Of a stretch of 64,000 nucleotides of DNA, positions 45,552-54,541 are shown piece after piece. How positions within the stretch are numbered: the stretch's first letter is position 1; each line of letters opens with the position of its first letter. Location of the stretch: contig NZ_CP107853.1 of assembly GCF_036013525.1 (NCBI RefSeq), forward strand, positions 9,796,001 through 9,860,000, in the 5' to 3' direction. The notes beneath the pieces are model-generated. The model was not told the DNA's origin. It worked only from the letters and a program-made list of their open reading frames with translations, and ran no database searches. This DNA is from Nonomuraea sp. NBC_00507. GTDB taxonomy: Bacteria > Actinomycetota > Actinomycetes > Streptosporangiales > Streptosporangiaceae. The position numbers were made by a program, and so were the translations under genes.

Positions 45552-46208
45552 TCAGGCGGCACCGGGCCGGACGACGCCGGTCTCGTACGCGAACACCACC
45601 GCCTGAGCCCGATCGCGCAGGGAGAGCTTCATGAGCACCCGCGCCACGTGCGTCTTGACCGTCGCCTCCCCCACGTACAGATCCCTGGCGATCTCCGCGT
45701 TGGTCAGGCCGCGGGCGAGCAGCCGCAGCACCTCCAGCTCACGCGGCGTCAGCTCGGCCAGCATGGGCGAGGGCGCCGGGTCGGCCCGGCCGGCGAACGA
45801 GGCGATCACCCGGCTGGTCACGGCCGGGTCGAGCAGCGCGTCGCCGGCGTGCACCACCTTGATCGCCTCGAGCAGCTGCTCCGGTGGCGACACCTTCAGC
45901 AGGAAGCCGCTGGTGCCGGCGCGCAGCGCGGCGTAGAGGTTCTCGTCGGTGTCGAACGTGGTCAACGTGATGATCTTCGGCGGCGACGGTGTGTCGAGCA
46001 GCTCCTTCGCCGCGGACAGCCCGTCGAGTCTGGGCATCGAGATGTCCATGAGGACGATGTCCGGACGCGTGCGCCGGGCCACGGCGACGGCCTCGCGCCC
46101 GTCGGCGGCCTCGCCGACGACTTCCATGCCGGGGTCGCTATCGACGACCATGCGTAACCCGGCCCTGACCATCGCCTGGTCGTCGGCGATGACTATGCGA
46201 ATGCCCAC
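45552..46208 (-). CDS. NarL/LuxR-type response regulator
   Basis: 218 residues. The receiver domain has the acidic pair IADDQAMVRAG, the phosphorylated Asp in DIVLMDISMPRLDG and Lys in GFLLKVSPPEQLL. The C-terminal LuxR domain is complete (LTPRELEVLRLLARGLTNAE, IARDLYVGEATVKTHVARVL). It would be phosphorylated by a histidine kinase, but none is adjacent, so it is an orphan in this window. The GTG at 46208 lacks a clear ribosome site. Confidence 0.92.
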   Translation of the reverse strand: MGIRIVIADDQAMVRAGLRMVVDSDPGMEVVGEAADGREAVAVARRTRPDIVLMDISMPRLDGLSAAKELLDTPSPPKIITLTTFDTDENLYAALRAGTSGFLLKVSPPEQLLEAIKVVHAGDALLDPAVTSRVIASFAGRADPAPSPMLAELTPRELEVLRLLARGLTNAEIARDLYVGEATVKTHVARVLMKLSLRDRAQAVVFAYETGVVRPGAA

Positions 46209-46278
46209 AAGGCGGAGGGTAGACGCCCGGCGCCTGCCTTGAATACCCAGGCCAAGCCGGGCACAAGTGAGTTACAAG

Positions 46279-47964
46279 TCACGACACGTGGACGCTCTGC
46301 CTGATGCGGGTCTGGGTGGCGTCGTCGCAGGTGGCCTTGGCGCAGAAGTACATCACGAGCATCGTCTTGGGCTGGCGGTCGATCACGTAGCTCACGAAGC
46401 CCAGCCTGGTGCCGGTCGCGGGATCGCGCAGCGAGCCGTCGAAGCGGGTGGCGGGGCTGTTGCCGGCCTGATCCTGCACGGGCTTGCCGACATCGACCTC
46501 GCCCGGCAGCAGGACCTCCATCTTGGCCTTCATCTGCTCGGAGTCGCCGGCGGGGTCGAGGGTGTCGGAGGTCTGGACGTACACGCCGGAAGCCGCCTCG
46601 GGGTCGTCGCTGACGATCTGCGAGACCTTCGACCAGTCGGCGCCGGGGCCGGCCACGAACAGGGCCTCGAACTCCGTGGCGTGCGGCGAGGCCACCGCGA
46701 ACAGGTCGCGGTGCGTACGTGCCGTCCAGTCGCCCGGATACTCGAACGTCAGCGGCGCGGCCGTGCTGGTCTGGTAGCGGGACCAGGTGTCACCCCGGTG
46801 GTTCATGATGATCAACGCGACCAGCGCGAGCGCGGCGACGGCGGCGACCAGCGTGGTGGCCACGATCGGGACACGGCCTGGGTGCTTGTGCGGCCCGGTG
46901 GGGTGGGTGGGCGGCGCGGGCGGCGCGGCCGCCCTGCCCGTGGCGGCCTGCGGGAACGGGGCCGCGAGCGGGGCCCCGGCATGGGGTCCGGACGACGGTC
47001 CCGCAGGCGGCAGGGAATGAGGACCCGACCCGGGGCCCGAGCCGGGCACGGGGTGCGGCCCGGAGTGCGGGCTGCCGCCGGGACGCGGGATGGAGTAGGC
47101 CCCACCGGCGAGGTCGTCGGGCGCGTGCCCGCTGACGGCCTCGCGCAGCGCCGAGACGAACTCGGTGCAGGTCGTGTAACGCTGCTCGGGCGACTTGGCC
47201 AGGGCGCGGTTCATCACGGCGTCGATCTGCGGCGGCAGGTCGGGCCGCAGCTGGGACAGCGGCGTGGGCTGCTCGGCCAGGTGCGCCCACAGCAGCGCGA
47301 TGTCGTTCTCGCGCTGGAACGGCAGTCGCGCCGACAGCGCCTCGTAGACCACGCAGGCCAGCGCGTACTGGTCGCACCGGCCGTCGATGTGCTCCTTGTT
47401 GATCTGCTCGGGCGACATGTAGCGGGGCGTGCCGATGAACTGGTCGGTCTGGGTCAGCCCGGAGATCGACGAGCGGTGCTTGGTGATGCCGAAGTCGGTC
47501 AGGTAGACGTGGTTGTCGGCCAGCAGGATGTTGGCCGGTTTGACGTCGCGGTGGATCAGGTCGTGCGCGTGGGCGGCGTCGAGCGCGGCGGCCACCTGCG
47601 CGAAGAGCTGGTTGGCCGGGCCGATCGGCAGCGGTCCCCGGTCGTAGATGAGGCGGCGCAGGTCGAGGCCGTCGACGTAGCGCATGGCGATGTAGAGCAC
47701 GCCGTCGGCGTCGGCGTTGGCCTCGTAGATCGGGATGATGTTGGGATGCTCGATGCTGGCGACCGTCCTGGACTCCAGGATGAACCGCTGCCTGAACCGG
47801 TCGTCGACACTGAGCACCGGGTTGAGGATCTTCAGCGCCACGCGGCGGCTCAACCGGGGGTCGAGCGCCAGGTAGACGACGGCCATGCCGCCTTTGCCGA
47901 CGATGTCCTCGATGTAATACCCGGCCACCTCCTGGCCGATGAGCGATCTTTCGTTCAATTGCAT
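46279..47964 (-). CDS. Ser/Thr protein kinase, membrane-anchored (PknB-type)
   Basis: 561 residues. The kinase domain (about 12-270) is complete: GKGGMAVVYLALD, Lys in RVALKILN, HRDVKPANILL, DFGITKH and GTPRYMSPEQI. A Pro/Gly/His-rich linker (about 290-370) and one membrane helix (VATTLVAAVAALALVALIIM) lead to an outer domain of about 170 residues that lacks PASTA repeats. The start is ATG 47964, overlapping the upstream stop (TGATG); the frame is open far upstream, inside the neighbouring gene. It is coupled to the pseudoprotease gene, suggesting both act in one signalling unit. Confidence 0.93.
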   Translation of the reverse strand: MQLNERSLIGQEVAGYYIEDIVGKGGMAVVYLALDPRLSRRVALKILNPVLSVDDRFRQRFILESRTVASIEHPNIIPIYEANADADGVLYIAMRYVDGLDLRRLIYDRGPLPIGPANQLFAQVAAALDAAHAHDLIHRDVKPANILLADNHVYLTDFGITKHRSSISGLTQTDQFIGTPRYMSPEQINKEHIDGRCDQYALACVVYEALSARLPFQRENDIALLWAHLAEQPTPLSQLRPDLPPQIDAVMNRALAKSPEQRYTTCTEFVSALREAVSGHAPDDLAGGAYSIPRPGGSPHSGPHPVPGSGPGSGPHSLPPAGPSSGPHAGAPLAAPFPQAATGRAAAPPAPPTHPTGPHKHPGRVPIVATTLVAAVAALALVALIIMNHRGDTWSRYQTSTAAPLTFEYPGDWTARTHRDLFAVASPHATEFEALFVAGPGADWSKVSQIVSDDPEAASGVYVQTSDTLDPAGDSEQMKAKMEVLLPGEVDVGKPVQDQAGNSPATRFDGSLRDPATGTRLGFVSYVIDRQPKTMLVMYFCAKATCDDATQTRIRQSVHVS

Positions 47965-49433
47965 CACATCTCGATGGGGTGACCGCAGTAGCCGCAGAAT
48001 CGATGCGCCTGTCCGAGCCTCATGCCGCACGACGTGCAGTATTTGATCGCCGAATCGGGCGCCGTCATCACCTGCTGCTGCTGTGGGGCCACGTGGAACG
48101 ACTGGGACCGCCGGACGACCACGGTCTGGTTGGCTCCGTCGTCGAGGTCGAACGGTGGACCGGCCGCCAGCGGCTGTGGCAGTGCTGTCGATTGATCCGG
48201 AGTGCGGCGGCGCCACAACAAATACGCTCCGCCGCCGGCGGCCAGGAAAAGTATCGCCGCCGCCACGATGAACGGCCACAGTGGCGTGGACCCGGTCGGC
48301 TCCGCCGCCGCTCGCTTGGTGCCCTGGTCCTCAGGGCCGCCCCGCTTGGCCAGTGAGGTCTTCAGCAGCCCCGCGGCCACCACGTTGCCGGGGTAGAGCT
48401 CGAGCACGCGCTGGAAGCCGGGCGCGGCGTCGGTGTAGTACTTCGTGTGGTAGCGGGTCAGCGCCGCCTCGAACGCCGTGTCGATCGGGCCCCGGCGCGG
48501 GACCACCTTGGCCTGGGACAGGATGCCGGTGATCTCCCTGACCCCGATCATCTTGCCTTCCTTGCCGCCGCCGACGAGCAGGCCGACGACGTGGCCGTTC
48601 TTGTCCCCGATCACCGGCGCGCCCACCAGGCCCTTGTCGGCCAGGGCGCCCAGTTTGACCGGCTCGTCCACCTTCTTCTCGGGGTCGGCGAACGGCCTGC
48701 CGCTCTCGCCTGCCCCGCCTCCCTTGCTCAGGTGGGCGATCTCGACGGTGTGCTGCACGTTCGGGCCCGGCCGGCCGAGGAAACCGGCGATGTTGGCGGG
48801 CGCGCCCACCTGGTCCGGCACCTTGTCGGCGAGCGGCGCGGTCGGCATGCCGACGCCGCCGGCGACCGGCGTGACCGGCACCAGCACGGCCGGGCTGTCG
48901 GGGTCGGGGCCCGCCTTGATGCACTTGACCTTGAAACCTTCGGTGCTGGCCGGCGAGACGTTGGGGAAGGCCGTGATGTCGGGGGTGACGTTGATGATGC
49001 AGGTGGCGGTGTCGCTCTTGGGCGGGTAACAGGCCTGCAGATGGCGGTTGAGCTGGTCGTCGGAGAGCTTGTGCTTCTCGTAGTCGGCGGGGATCTTCAC
49101 CTTGTGGTGCTCGGCGAAGATCTTGTTGGCCGCGTAGATCGCGACGTCGTTGTCGTTCACCGCGAAGCGCCGCAGCCCGACGATCGTCCCGTCGGGGTTG
49201 ACCACGGTCCCCGTGCCCGACCCGAACGGGATGTCATAGGACCGCTCCACGTGCTTCAGCTCGCCGAGGTGGTCGAGCAGGGTGATCTCCACGTGGGACA
49301 CGGCCTCCACGCGCACCACGGCTGGACTCACCAGGTCGGTGATCCCGCTCGGGTGCTCGTGTGCCGCGACCGGTAATGCGGTCAGCACCAGGGCTGCCGC
49401 GATGCCACCTGCCAGAGCTGTGAGGCGCGCCAT
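47964..49433 (-). CDS. Membrane protein with trypsin-like pseudoprotease, TPR and zinc-ribbon
   Basis: 489 residues. A signal peptide (LTALAGGIAAALVLTALPVA) precedes a trypsin-fold domain with IPFGSGTGTVVNPDG near the start. The GNSGGP catalytic segment reads LVGAPVIGDKNGHVVGLLV, so the nucleophile serine is missing. A TPR-like pair (YTDAAPGFQRVLELYPGNVV) and a membrane helix follow. A cytoplasmic tail ends in a zinc ribbon (YCTSCGMRLGQAHRFCGYCG) before the stop. The pattern suggests an extracellular binding domain connected to the cytoplasm rather than an active protease. It is coupled to the kinase gene that follows. Function is inferred only. Confidence 0.8.
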   Translation of the reverse strand: MARLTALAGGIAAALVLTALPVAAHEHPSGITDLVSPAVVRVEAVSHVEITLLDHLGELKHVERSYDIPFGSGTGTVVNPDGTIVGLRRFAVNDNDVAIYAANKIFAEHHKVKIPADYEKHKLSDDQLNRHLQACYPPKSDTATCIINVTPDITAFPNVSPASTEGFKVKCIKAGPDPDSPAVLVPVTPVAGGVGMPTAPLADKVPDQVGAPANIAGFLGRPGPNVQHTVEIAHLSKGGGAGESGRPFADPEKKVDEPVKLGALADKGLVGAPVIGDKNGHVVGLLVGGGKEGKMIGVREITGILSQAKVVPRRGPIDTAFEAALTRYHTKYYTDAAPGFQRVLELYPGNVVAAGLLKTSLAKRGGPEDQGTKRAAAEPTGSTPLWPFIVAAAILFLAAGGGAYLLWRRRTPDQSTALPQPLAAGPPFDLDDGANQTVVVRRSQSFHVAPQQQQVMTAPDSAIKYCTSCGMRLGQAHRFCGYCGHPIEM

Positions 49434-49507
49434 CTCTCCGCTCCAAACACAAGGGATAGGACCAGGGTCCCAATCACCTGTCGTAAGTCAATAGACCACT
49501 GCATAGA

Positions 49508-49517
49508 CAAGCGCTTG
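49508..49517. promoter_or_regulatory. CAAGCGCTTG palindrome before hyuA
   Basis: A perfect 10-base palindrome, 22 bases before the hyuA start, in the context GACAAGCGCTTGCTAG. The same palindrome lies before the PhyH operon (62141-62150) and the LLM gene (63021-63030). The form AnCAAGnnCTTGnT is known for KstR2, a TetR-type repressor. See the finding on the shared operator. Confidence 0.7.
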
Positions 49518-49539
49518 CTAGGGGGCATAACGTACCCGC

Positions 49540-51609
49540 GTGGCCTACACGATCGGCGTCGATGTCGGCGGCACCTTCACCGATGTGGTCCTTCGCAGTA
49601 CGTCGGGCGCGATTTCCGTGGTCAAGTGCTTGAGTACACACTACGACCCCATCGCGGGAATCGTCTCCGGCGTTACGCGCGCGCTCGGCGACCGCGACCC
49701 CGCGCAGGTCACCCGGGTGGTGCACGCGACCACGCTGGCCACCAACGCGGTGCTCGAACGCAAGGGCGTGCGCGTCGCCTACGTCACGACTCAGGGCTTC
49801 CGCGCCTCCGTCCCGCTCGGCCGCTACGCGCGGGTCGAGGAAGACCGCTACGATCTGCGCTTCTCCCCGCCCCCTCCCCCGGTGGCCGCGGCGGACTGCT
49901 TCGAGGTGGTGGAGCGGATCTCGGCGCGCGGCGAGGTCCTGACGTCGCTGGATGCGAACTCCGTACGGCACGTGGCCGCGGAGATCGCGCGGCGCGGCAT
50001 CGAGTCGGCGGCCGTGTGCCTGTTGCACGCCTACGCCAATCCCGATCATGAACAGCAGGTGGCGGCGATCCTCCGGGAGTCCGTCTCCACGGTGGTGACC
50101 TCGTCGGAGGTATGGCCGGAGATCCGCGAGTACGAGCGCGCCACCACCACCATCATGTCCGCCTATATCAGCCCATTGATGGCCTCCTACCTGTCACGGC
50201 TCCGCGCCCGGCTGGCCGAGATCGGCATCCAAGCCCCCATCCACGTCATGGAGTCCAGCGGCGGCGTGATCTCCGCCGACCTGGCCGCCAAGCGGGCGGT
50301 GGCCACGATCGAGTCCGGGCCTGCGGCGGGGGTGCTGGCGGCCGCCGGGGCCGGGTTCGCGGACGTGATCTCGTTCGACATGGGCGGCACCACCGCCAAG
50401 GCGTGCGTGGTACGCGGCGGGCGGCCGGAGATCACCCATGAGTTCCACGTGGGTGGCAAGGGCAGCTTCGGCGGGCGGCGGGCGGGCACCGGCGTGCCGA
50501 TCAAGACGCCGGCCATCGACCTGGCGGAGGTGGGGGCGGGCGGCGGCAGCATCGCCTGGCTCGACGCGGCGGGCGCGCTGCGCGTGGGCCCGCACTCGGC
50601 CGGGTCGTCACCCGGCCCCGCCTGTTACGGCCTGGGCGGCTCCGAGCCGACGGTCACGGACGCGAACCTGGTGCTCGGCTATCTCTCCTCCGCCTCGATC
50701 CCGCTGTCGCCGTCGCTGGCGGACAAGGCCCTGGACCGGCTGGCGGGGCCGCTCGGGGTGTCGCGGGAGGAGGCGGCGTACGCCGTGCACGAGATCGTGA
50801 GCGCCTCGATGGCGTCCGCGGTGCACGTGGTGACGGTGCAGCGCGGCATCGACCCGCGCGGCTTCGCCCTGGTGGCCTTCGGCGGGGCCGGGCCGATGCA
50901 CGCGGCCAGGGTGGCCGAGCGGTTCGGGATCTCGACTGTGGTGGTGCCCGCGTACTGCGGGGTGGCCTCGGCGGCGGGCCTGCTGGCCGGGGAGCTGTCC
51001 ACGGACCGGGTGCTGTCCCGGCTGGACGCGGGCGACCCGGAGCCGATCTTCGCGGAGCTGTCCGCGGAGGCCGCCGCCGACCTGGGCGTCTCGCCGGCGG
51101 ATCCCGGGGTTTCTGTGCAGCGGTCGGTGGACGTCCGCTTCAAGGGCCAGTCGCACGACCTGACCGTCGAGTGGTCCGATGCGCCGGAGGTGCTCGCGTC
51201 CCGGTTCTTCGAGCGATATCGGCAGGTGTACGGCATCGCACAGCAGGGCGAGATCGAGCTGGTCAGCTACCGCGTCCGCGTGATCGTCCGGGCCGACGGG
51301 GGCAGTTCCAGCGCCGGTGCGGCGGGACGTGGTACGGCGGAGTCCGGCGCAACACGTCCGGCGGCCGACCCTGCGTCCCCCGAGACCAGCGAGGCCCACC
51401 CGTACCTCCCCGCTCCACGCCGGGCGTACTTTCCCGAGCTGGGCGGCTACGTCGAGATCCCCGTGCACACCAGGGACACCATGGGCGCCGCGCTCCCCGG
51501 CCCGGCCGTCATCGAGGACGCCGAGTCCACCATCGTCCTCCCGCCCGCCTGGACCGCCACGCTCACCGAGTCCCGCGCCGTCCATCTGACACCCGGGAGC
51601 GGCGGATGA
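49540..51609 (+). CDS. hyuA: Hydantoinase/oxoprolinase family, subunit A
   Basis: 689 residues of the HyuA/oxoprolinase family, ATP-dependent ring-opening enzymes of hydantoins, 5-oxoproline and related compounds, or acetone-carboxylase-like proteins. The N-terminal ATPase fold shows IGVDVGGTFTDVVL and VHATTLATNAVLERKG; the later fold shows ISFDMGGTTAK and GAGGGSIAWLD. The true substrate cannot be read. The GTG at 49540 follows a shared palindromic operator. The stop overlaps the ATG of hyuB (ATGA at 51606-51609), so the two subunits are co-translated. Confidence 0.88.
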   Translation: MAYTIGVDVGGTFTDVVLRSTSGAISVVKCLSTHYDPIAGIVSGVTRALGDRDPAQVTRVVHATTLATNAVLERKGVRVAYVTTQGFRASVPLGRYARVEEDRYDLRFSPPPPPVAAADCFEVVERISARGEVLTSLDANSVRHVAAEIARRGIESAAVCLLHAYANPDHEQQVAAILRESVSTVVTSSEVWPEIREYERATTTIMSAYISPLMASYLSRLRARLAEIGIQAPIHVMESSGGVISADLAAKRAVATIESGPAAGVLAAAGAGFADVISFDMGGTTAKACVVRGGRPEITHEFHVGGKGSFGGRRAGTGVPIKTPAIDLAEVGAGGGSIAWLDAAGALRVGPHSAGSSPGPACYGLGGSEPTVTDANLVLGYLSSASIPLSPSLADKALDRLAGPLGVSREEAAYAVHEIVSASMASAVHVVTVQRGIDPRGFALVAFGGAGPMHAARVAERFGISTVVVPAYCGVASAAGLLAGELSTDRVLSRLDAGDPEPIFAELSAEAAADLGVSPADPGVSVQRSVDVRFKGQSHDLTVEWSDAPEVLASRFFERYRQVYGIAQQGEIELVSYRVRVIVRADGGSSSAGAAGRGTAESGATRPAADPASPETSEAHPYLPAPRRAYFPELGGYVEIPVHTRDTMGAALPGPAVIEDAESTIVLPPAWTATLTESRAVHLTPGSGG

Positions 51610-53303
51610 GCGACGCCCTGACCGCGGAGGTGCTCAGGAACGCGCTGGTGGTGGCCGCGGAGGAGGCCAGCATCGTGGTGGTGCGCTCGGCGTACTCGAC
51701 CTTCATCGTCGAGGGATCCGACGCCTCCGCCGCCGTCCTGGACGCCCGAGGCCGCCTGATCGCCCACTCCATGGCCACCACGCTCATGAACAGCATGGCC
51801 CTCAAAGTGGCGCTCCCGGAGCTGATCAAGGACATCCCCCTGGACACGATGCGCCCCGGCGAGGCGTACGTGCTCAACGACGCCTACCGGGGCGGCGTGC
51901 ACACCAACGACCTGCTCGTCTACCGCCCGGTCTTCGTCGACGGCGCACCCGCGTACTTCACCGCCACCATGATCCACGTCTCGGACCTGGGCGGCCTGTC
52001 GGCAGGTGGGATGGCGCCGCTGGCCACGGACATCTTCCTGGAGGGCCTGCAACTCCCGCCGGTACGCCTGGCGACCGCCGACGGGATCGACCCGGCCATG
52101 GAGGCCATCCTGCGGGCCAACAGCCGCACCCCGGACAAGGTCATGGGGGACGTACGCGCTCTCGTGGCCGGCACGGCGGTGGCCGCCGCCCGCTTGGAGG
52201 CGCTGATCGCCGAGCACGGGGTGGACGGGCTGGCGGCAGGCGTCGACGACTACCTGGACTACACGGAGGCCAGGACCCGCGCCTCCCTGGACGACCTCCC
52301 GGAGGGCCGCTTCGAGGCGGCATACCCGATCGACGACGACGGCATAAATCCCGAAAAATCACACCACATCCGCGTCGCCGTCACCCTCAGCGCCACCCAG
52401 GCCGTGCTGGACTTCGCGGGCACCGACCCGCAGGTCCCGGCCGCCATCAACGCCTCGGCCTCGCAGTCCCTGGCGGCGGCCGTCTTCGCGGTCCGCTGCT
52501 TCCTGGACCCGACGATCCCCATGAACGACGGCTGCCTGCGCGCCATCGAGGTGCGCCTGCCGGAGGGCTCCCTGCTCAACGCCCGCTCCCCTTATCCCTG
52601 CGGCGGCCGGTACGTCCCGATCTACGCCGCCATGGAGGCCGTCTTCCAGGCGCTGTCCGACGCGGTGCCCGAACGGGCGATCGCGCCCAGCGGGATCCTG
52701 CAGCCGTTCTCGATCGCCGCGGTCGGGGCGCCGTACTGGATCCACCTGGCGTACGACTTCGGCGGCGTCGGCGCCCGGCAAGGGCTGGACGGGCCGGACG
52801 CGACGGGCGTGCACTTCGGCATCGGGCGCAACTCGGTGCCGCAGGTGGAGCCGGTGGAGAGCCGCTGTCCGCTGATCGTCGAGTCGATCGAGACGATCCC
52901 GGATTCGGGCGGTCCCGGGCGGTATCGCGGCGGGCTGGGCTCGCGCACCGTCTACCGTTTCCTGGCCGACTGCCACGTCACGACCCGCGGCGACCGCCTC
53001 CGCCTGCCGCCCCCGGGCCGGGACGGCGGGCTACCGGGGCGGCTGGGCGGCTTCTTCAAGCGCCATCTGGACGGGACGGTCGAGCGGCTCGCGTCGAAGG
53101 TCAACAATGTGCGGTTCGCGGCCGGCGAGGCGTTCATCGTGGAGACCACGGGCGGCGCCGGCCTCGGCCCGCCAAGCGAACGGGACCGAGCGGCGGTCCT
53201 GGCCGACGTGGCGGCGGGCCGCGTGACGGCCCAAGGCGCGGCCGAGGACTACGGGATTGATCAATCGTCGATCAGCTCGGCGGGGTCGAAGGTGACCGGA
53301 TAA
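51606..53303 (+). CDS. hyuB: Hydantoinase/oxoprolinase family, subunit B
   Basis: 565 residues matching HyuB: TAEVLRNALVVAAEEASIVV, VLNDAYRGGVHTNDLLVYRP, FTATMIHVSDLGGLSAGGMA, the IGRNSVPQVEPVESRCPL segment and FIVETTGGAGLGPP near the end. The family works with HyuA as one enzyme complex in the cytoplasm. Its final 43 bases overlap the opposite-strand Uma2-type gene. The genes share the CAAGCGCTTG operator with two catabolic units at the right end of the window, which suggests they act in one pathway. Confidence 0.9.
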   Translation: MSDALTAEVLRNALVVAAEEASIVVVRSAYSTFIVEGSDASAAVLDARGRLIAHSMATTLMNSMALKVALPELIKDIPLDTMRPGEAYVLNDAYRGGVHTNDLLVYRPVFVDGAPAYFTATMIHVSDLGGLSAGGMAPLATDIFLEGLQLPPVRLATADGIDPAMEAILRANSRTPDKVMGDVRALVAGTAVAAARLEALIAEHGVDGLAAGVDDYLDYTEARTRASLDDLPEGRFEAAYPIDDDGINPEKSHHIRVAVTLSATQAVLDFAGTDPQVPAAINASASQSLAAAVFAVRCFLDPTIPMNDGCLRAIEVRLPEGSLLNARSPYPCGGRYVPIYAAMEAVFQALSDAVPERAIAPSGILQPFSIAAVGAPYWIHLAYDFGGVGARQGLDGPDATGVHFGIGRNSVPQVEPVESRCPLIVESIETIPDSGGPGRYRGGLGSRTVYRFLADCHVTTRGDRLRLPPPGRDGGLPGRLGGFFKRHLDGTVERLASKVNNVRFAAGEAFIVETTGGAGLGPPSERDRAAVLADVAAGRVTAQGAAEDYGIDQSSISSAGSKVTG

Positions 53304-53839
53304 GGCGCCGACAGGGTGATCATGCTCCCTGCCTTGTGGGCGACGGGCTTTTGGTAAGTGTCACCCTCAAGTTCGTAGACGTAGAGTATTGGCCCTTCAG
53401 GATCGACGCGCCAGTAGAGGGGAATGCCCGCCGCTGCGTATGCCTCCACCTTGGCCGTCCTGTCATGCATGCCGGTGCTCGGGCTGACCACCTCCACAAC
53501 CAGCAGTAGGTCGCTGGGCGCGAACATGAGAGCTACGGACCTGGCTCTGGCCCTCGGCACGACGACGATGTCGGGGATGTAGAAGTCCCTGTCAGACGCG
53601 CGGACGTTGACCGTCGAGAACACCTTCAGGTGCGACGGCGCCGCTTGGTGGAGAATCGTCTGCAGACGGAAGATCACGTCTTGGTGCAGGGGGGTGGGGG
53701 CAGGGCTCACTACAAGGCTCCCGTTGAAGAGCTCGTAACGCCTTCCGTCGACCGGAAGCTCAAGCAGGTCGTCGACGGTAAAGGGCGGCGCTCCTGCTGG
53801 AAGAACCGTGCGTCGAGGAGTCGGTTCGATCGTTGCCAT
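53261..53839 (-). CDS. Uma2-family (DUF820) PD-(D/E)XK nuclease-like protein
   Basis: 192 residues with the DUF820/Uma2 pattern: FTVDDLLELPVDGRRYELFN (Glu), VVSPAPTPLHQDVIFRLQTI, the PDIVVVPRAR motif, LLLVVEVVSPST (D-ExK-like core) and KVEAYAAAGIPLYWRVDPE. Such genes are found in many copies in actinomycetes and cyanobacteria; their nuclease activity is little tested. ATG 53839 is chosen; GTG 53848 and an earlier GTG (53881) are alternatives. It is convergent with hyuB and overlaps it by 43 bases. Confidence 0.88.
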   Translation of the reverse strand: MATIEPTPRRTVLPAGAPPFTVDDLLELPVDGRRYELFNGSLVVSPAPTPLHQDVIFRLQTILHQAAPSHLKVFSTVNVRASDRDFYIPDIVVVPRARARSVALMFAPSDLLLVVEVVSPSTGMHDRTAKVEAYAAAGIPLYWRVDPEGPILYVYELEGDTYQKPVAHKAGSMITLSAPYPVTFDPAELIDD

Positions 53840-53902
53840 TGCGGTCACCCACTCAGTATCGGGAGTCTCGCCCTCGCCCACATGCTACTTCCCCAAATTT
53901 CT

Positions 53903-54541
53903 TTACCCTGAGTCACGAGGACGCCACGCTACGGCGCCCCGCCGCACCGCCGCGTGCACCGCCCGCGCCACCCGGGTCCCCCACTCCGACCGCGGCCCGC
54001 CGAACAACTCCTCCGGCCCCTCAACCGGCACGGCCACGCACACGGCGTCCGACGCCGTCCCCGTGCCCGCGAACCCCGCCTCGATCAACGCCTGGGACTT
54101 GGCCTCCGTGACCGTCATCACGGCGTTGACCAGGGCCGCGTCCGTCATGGCGACAGGCACCACGGTGACGATGTTGACGGTCCCCACCCGCATGGGAGCC
54201 AGCTCAGGATCCTGGAAATCCTCTGGCGCGGCCGCCCAGGTGGGCACCCGGAGCCCCACCGTCGCGAAGGCCTCCACGCGGCCGTCGGCCGCCCGCACGT
54301 ACCGGTCCACCGACGCGGCGGTCATCATGCCCACCCCGTCTCCCCCAGGCCCTAACGAGCGGAGGTGATCGACCGGGTCCATGCGCGCATACCCGGCCAC
54401 GACCTGGGCGTTCAGCACCCATTCCCGCACCCCGATCCCCCCGCCGAGCATCGCCGAGGAGATCATCCGCCACCCGGGCCCGAACTCCCACAGCAGCGCC
54501 CCGAGCCGGACCCCCTCCTCCACCCGATACGTCAGCTTCAC
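53903..54541 (-). CDS. cbiZ: Adenosylcobinamide amidohydrolase (CbiZ-type)
   Basis: 212 residues resembling CbiZ: WRMISSAMLGGGIG, VREWVLNAQV, GVGMMTAASVDRYVRA, TVNIVTVVPVAMTDAALVNA, VMTVTEAKSQALIEAG and GTGTASDAVCVAVP. CbiZ cleaves the side chain of adenosylcobinamide so the ring can be rebuilt into B12, letting cells salvage incomplete corrinoids. It is the last gene of a riboswitch-controlled corrinoid uptake operon and overlaps the ATPase gene by four bases, so translation is coupled. Confidence 0.85.
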   Translation of the reverse strand: MKLTYRVEEGVRLGALLWEFGPGWRMISSAMLGGGIGVREWVLNAQVVAGYARMDPVDHLRSLGPGGDGVGMMTAASVDRYVRAADGRVEAFATVGLRVPTWAAAPEDFQDPELAPMRVGTVNIVTVVPVAMTDAALVNAVMTVTEAKSQALIEAGFAGTGTASDAVCVAVPVEGPEELFGGPRSEWGTRVARAVHAAVRRGAVAWRPRDSG

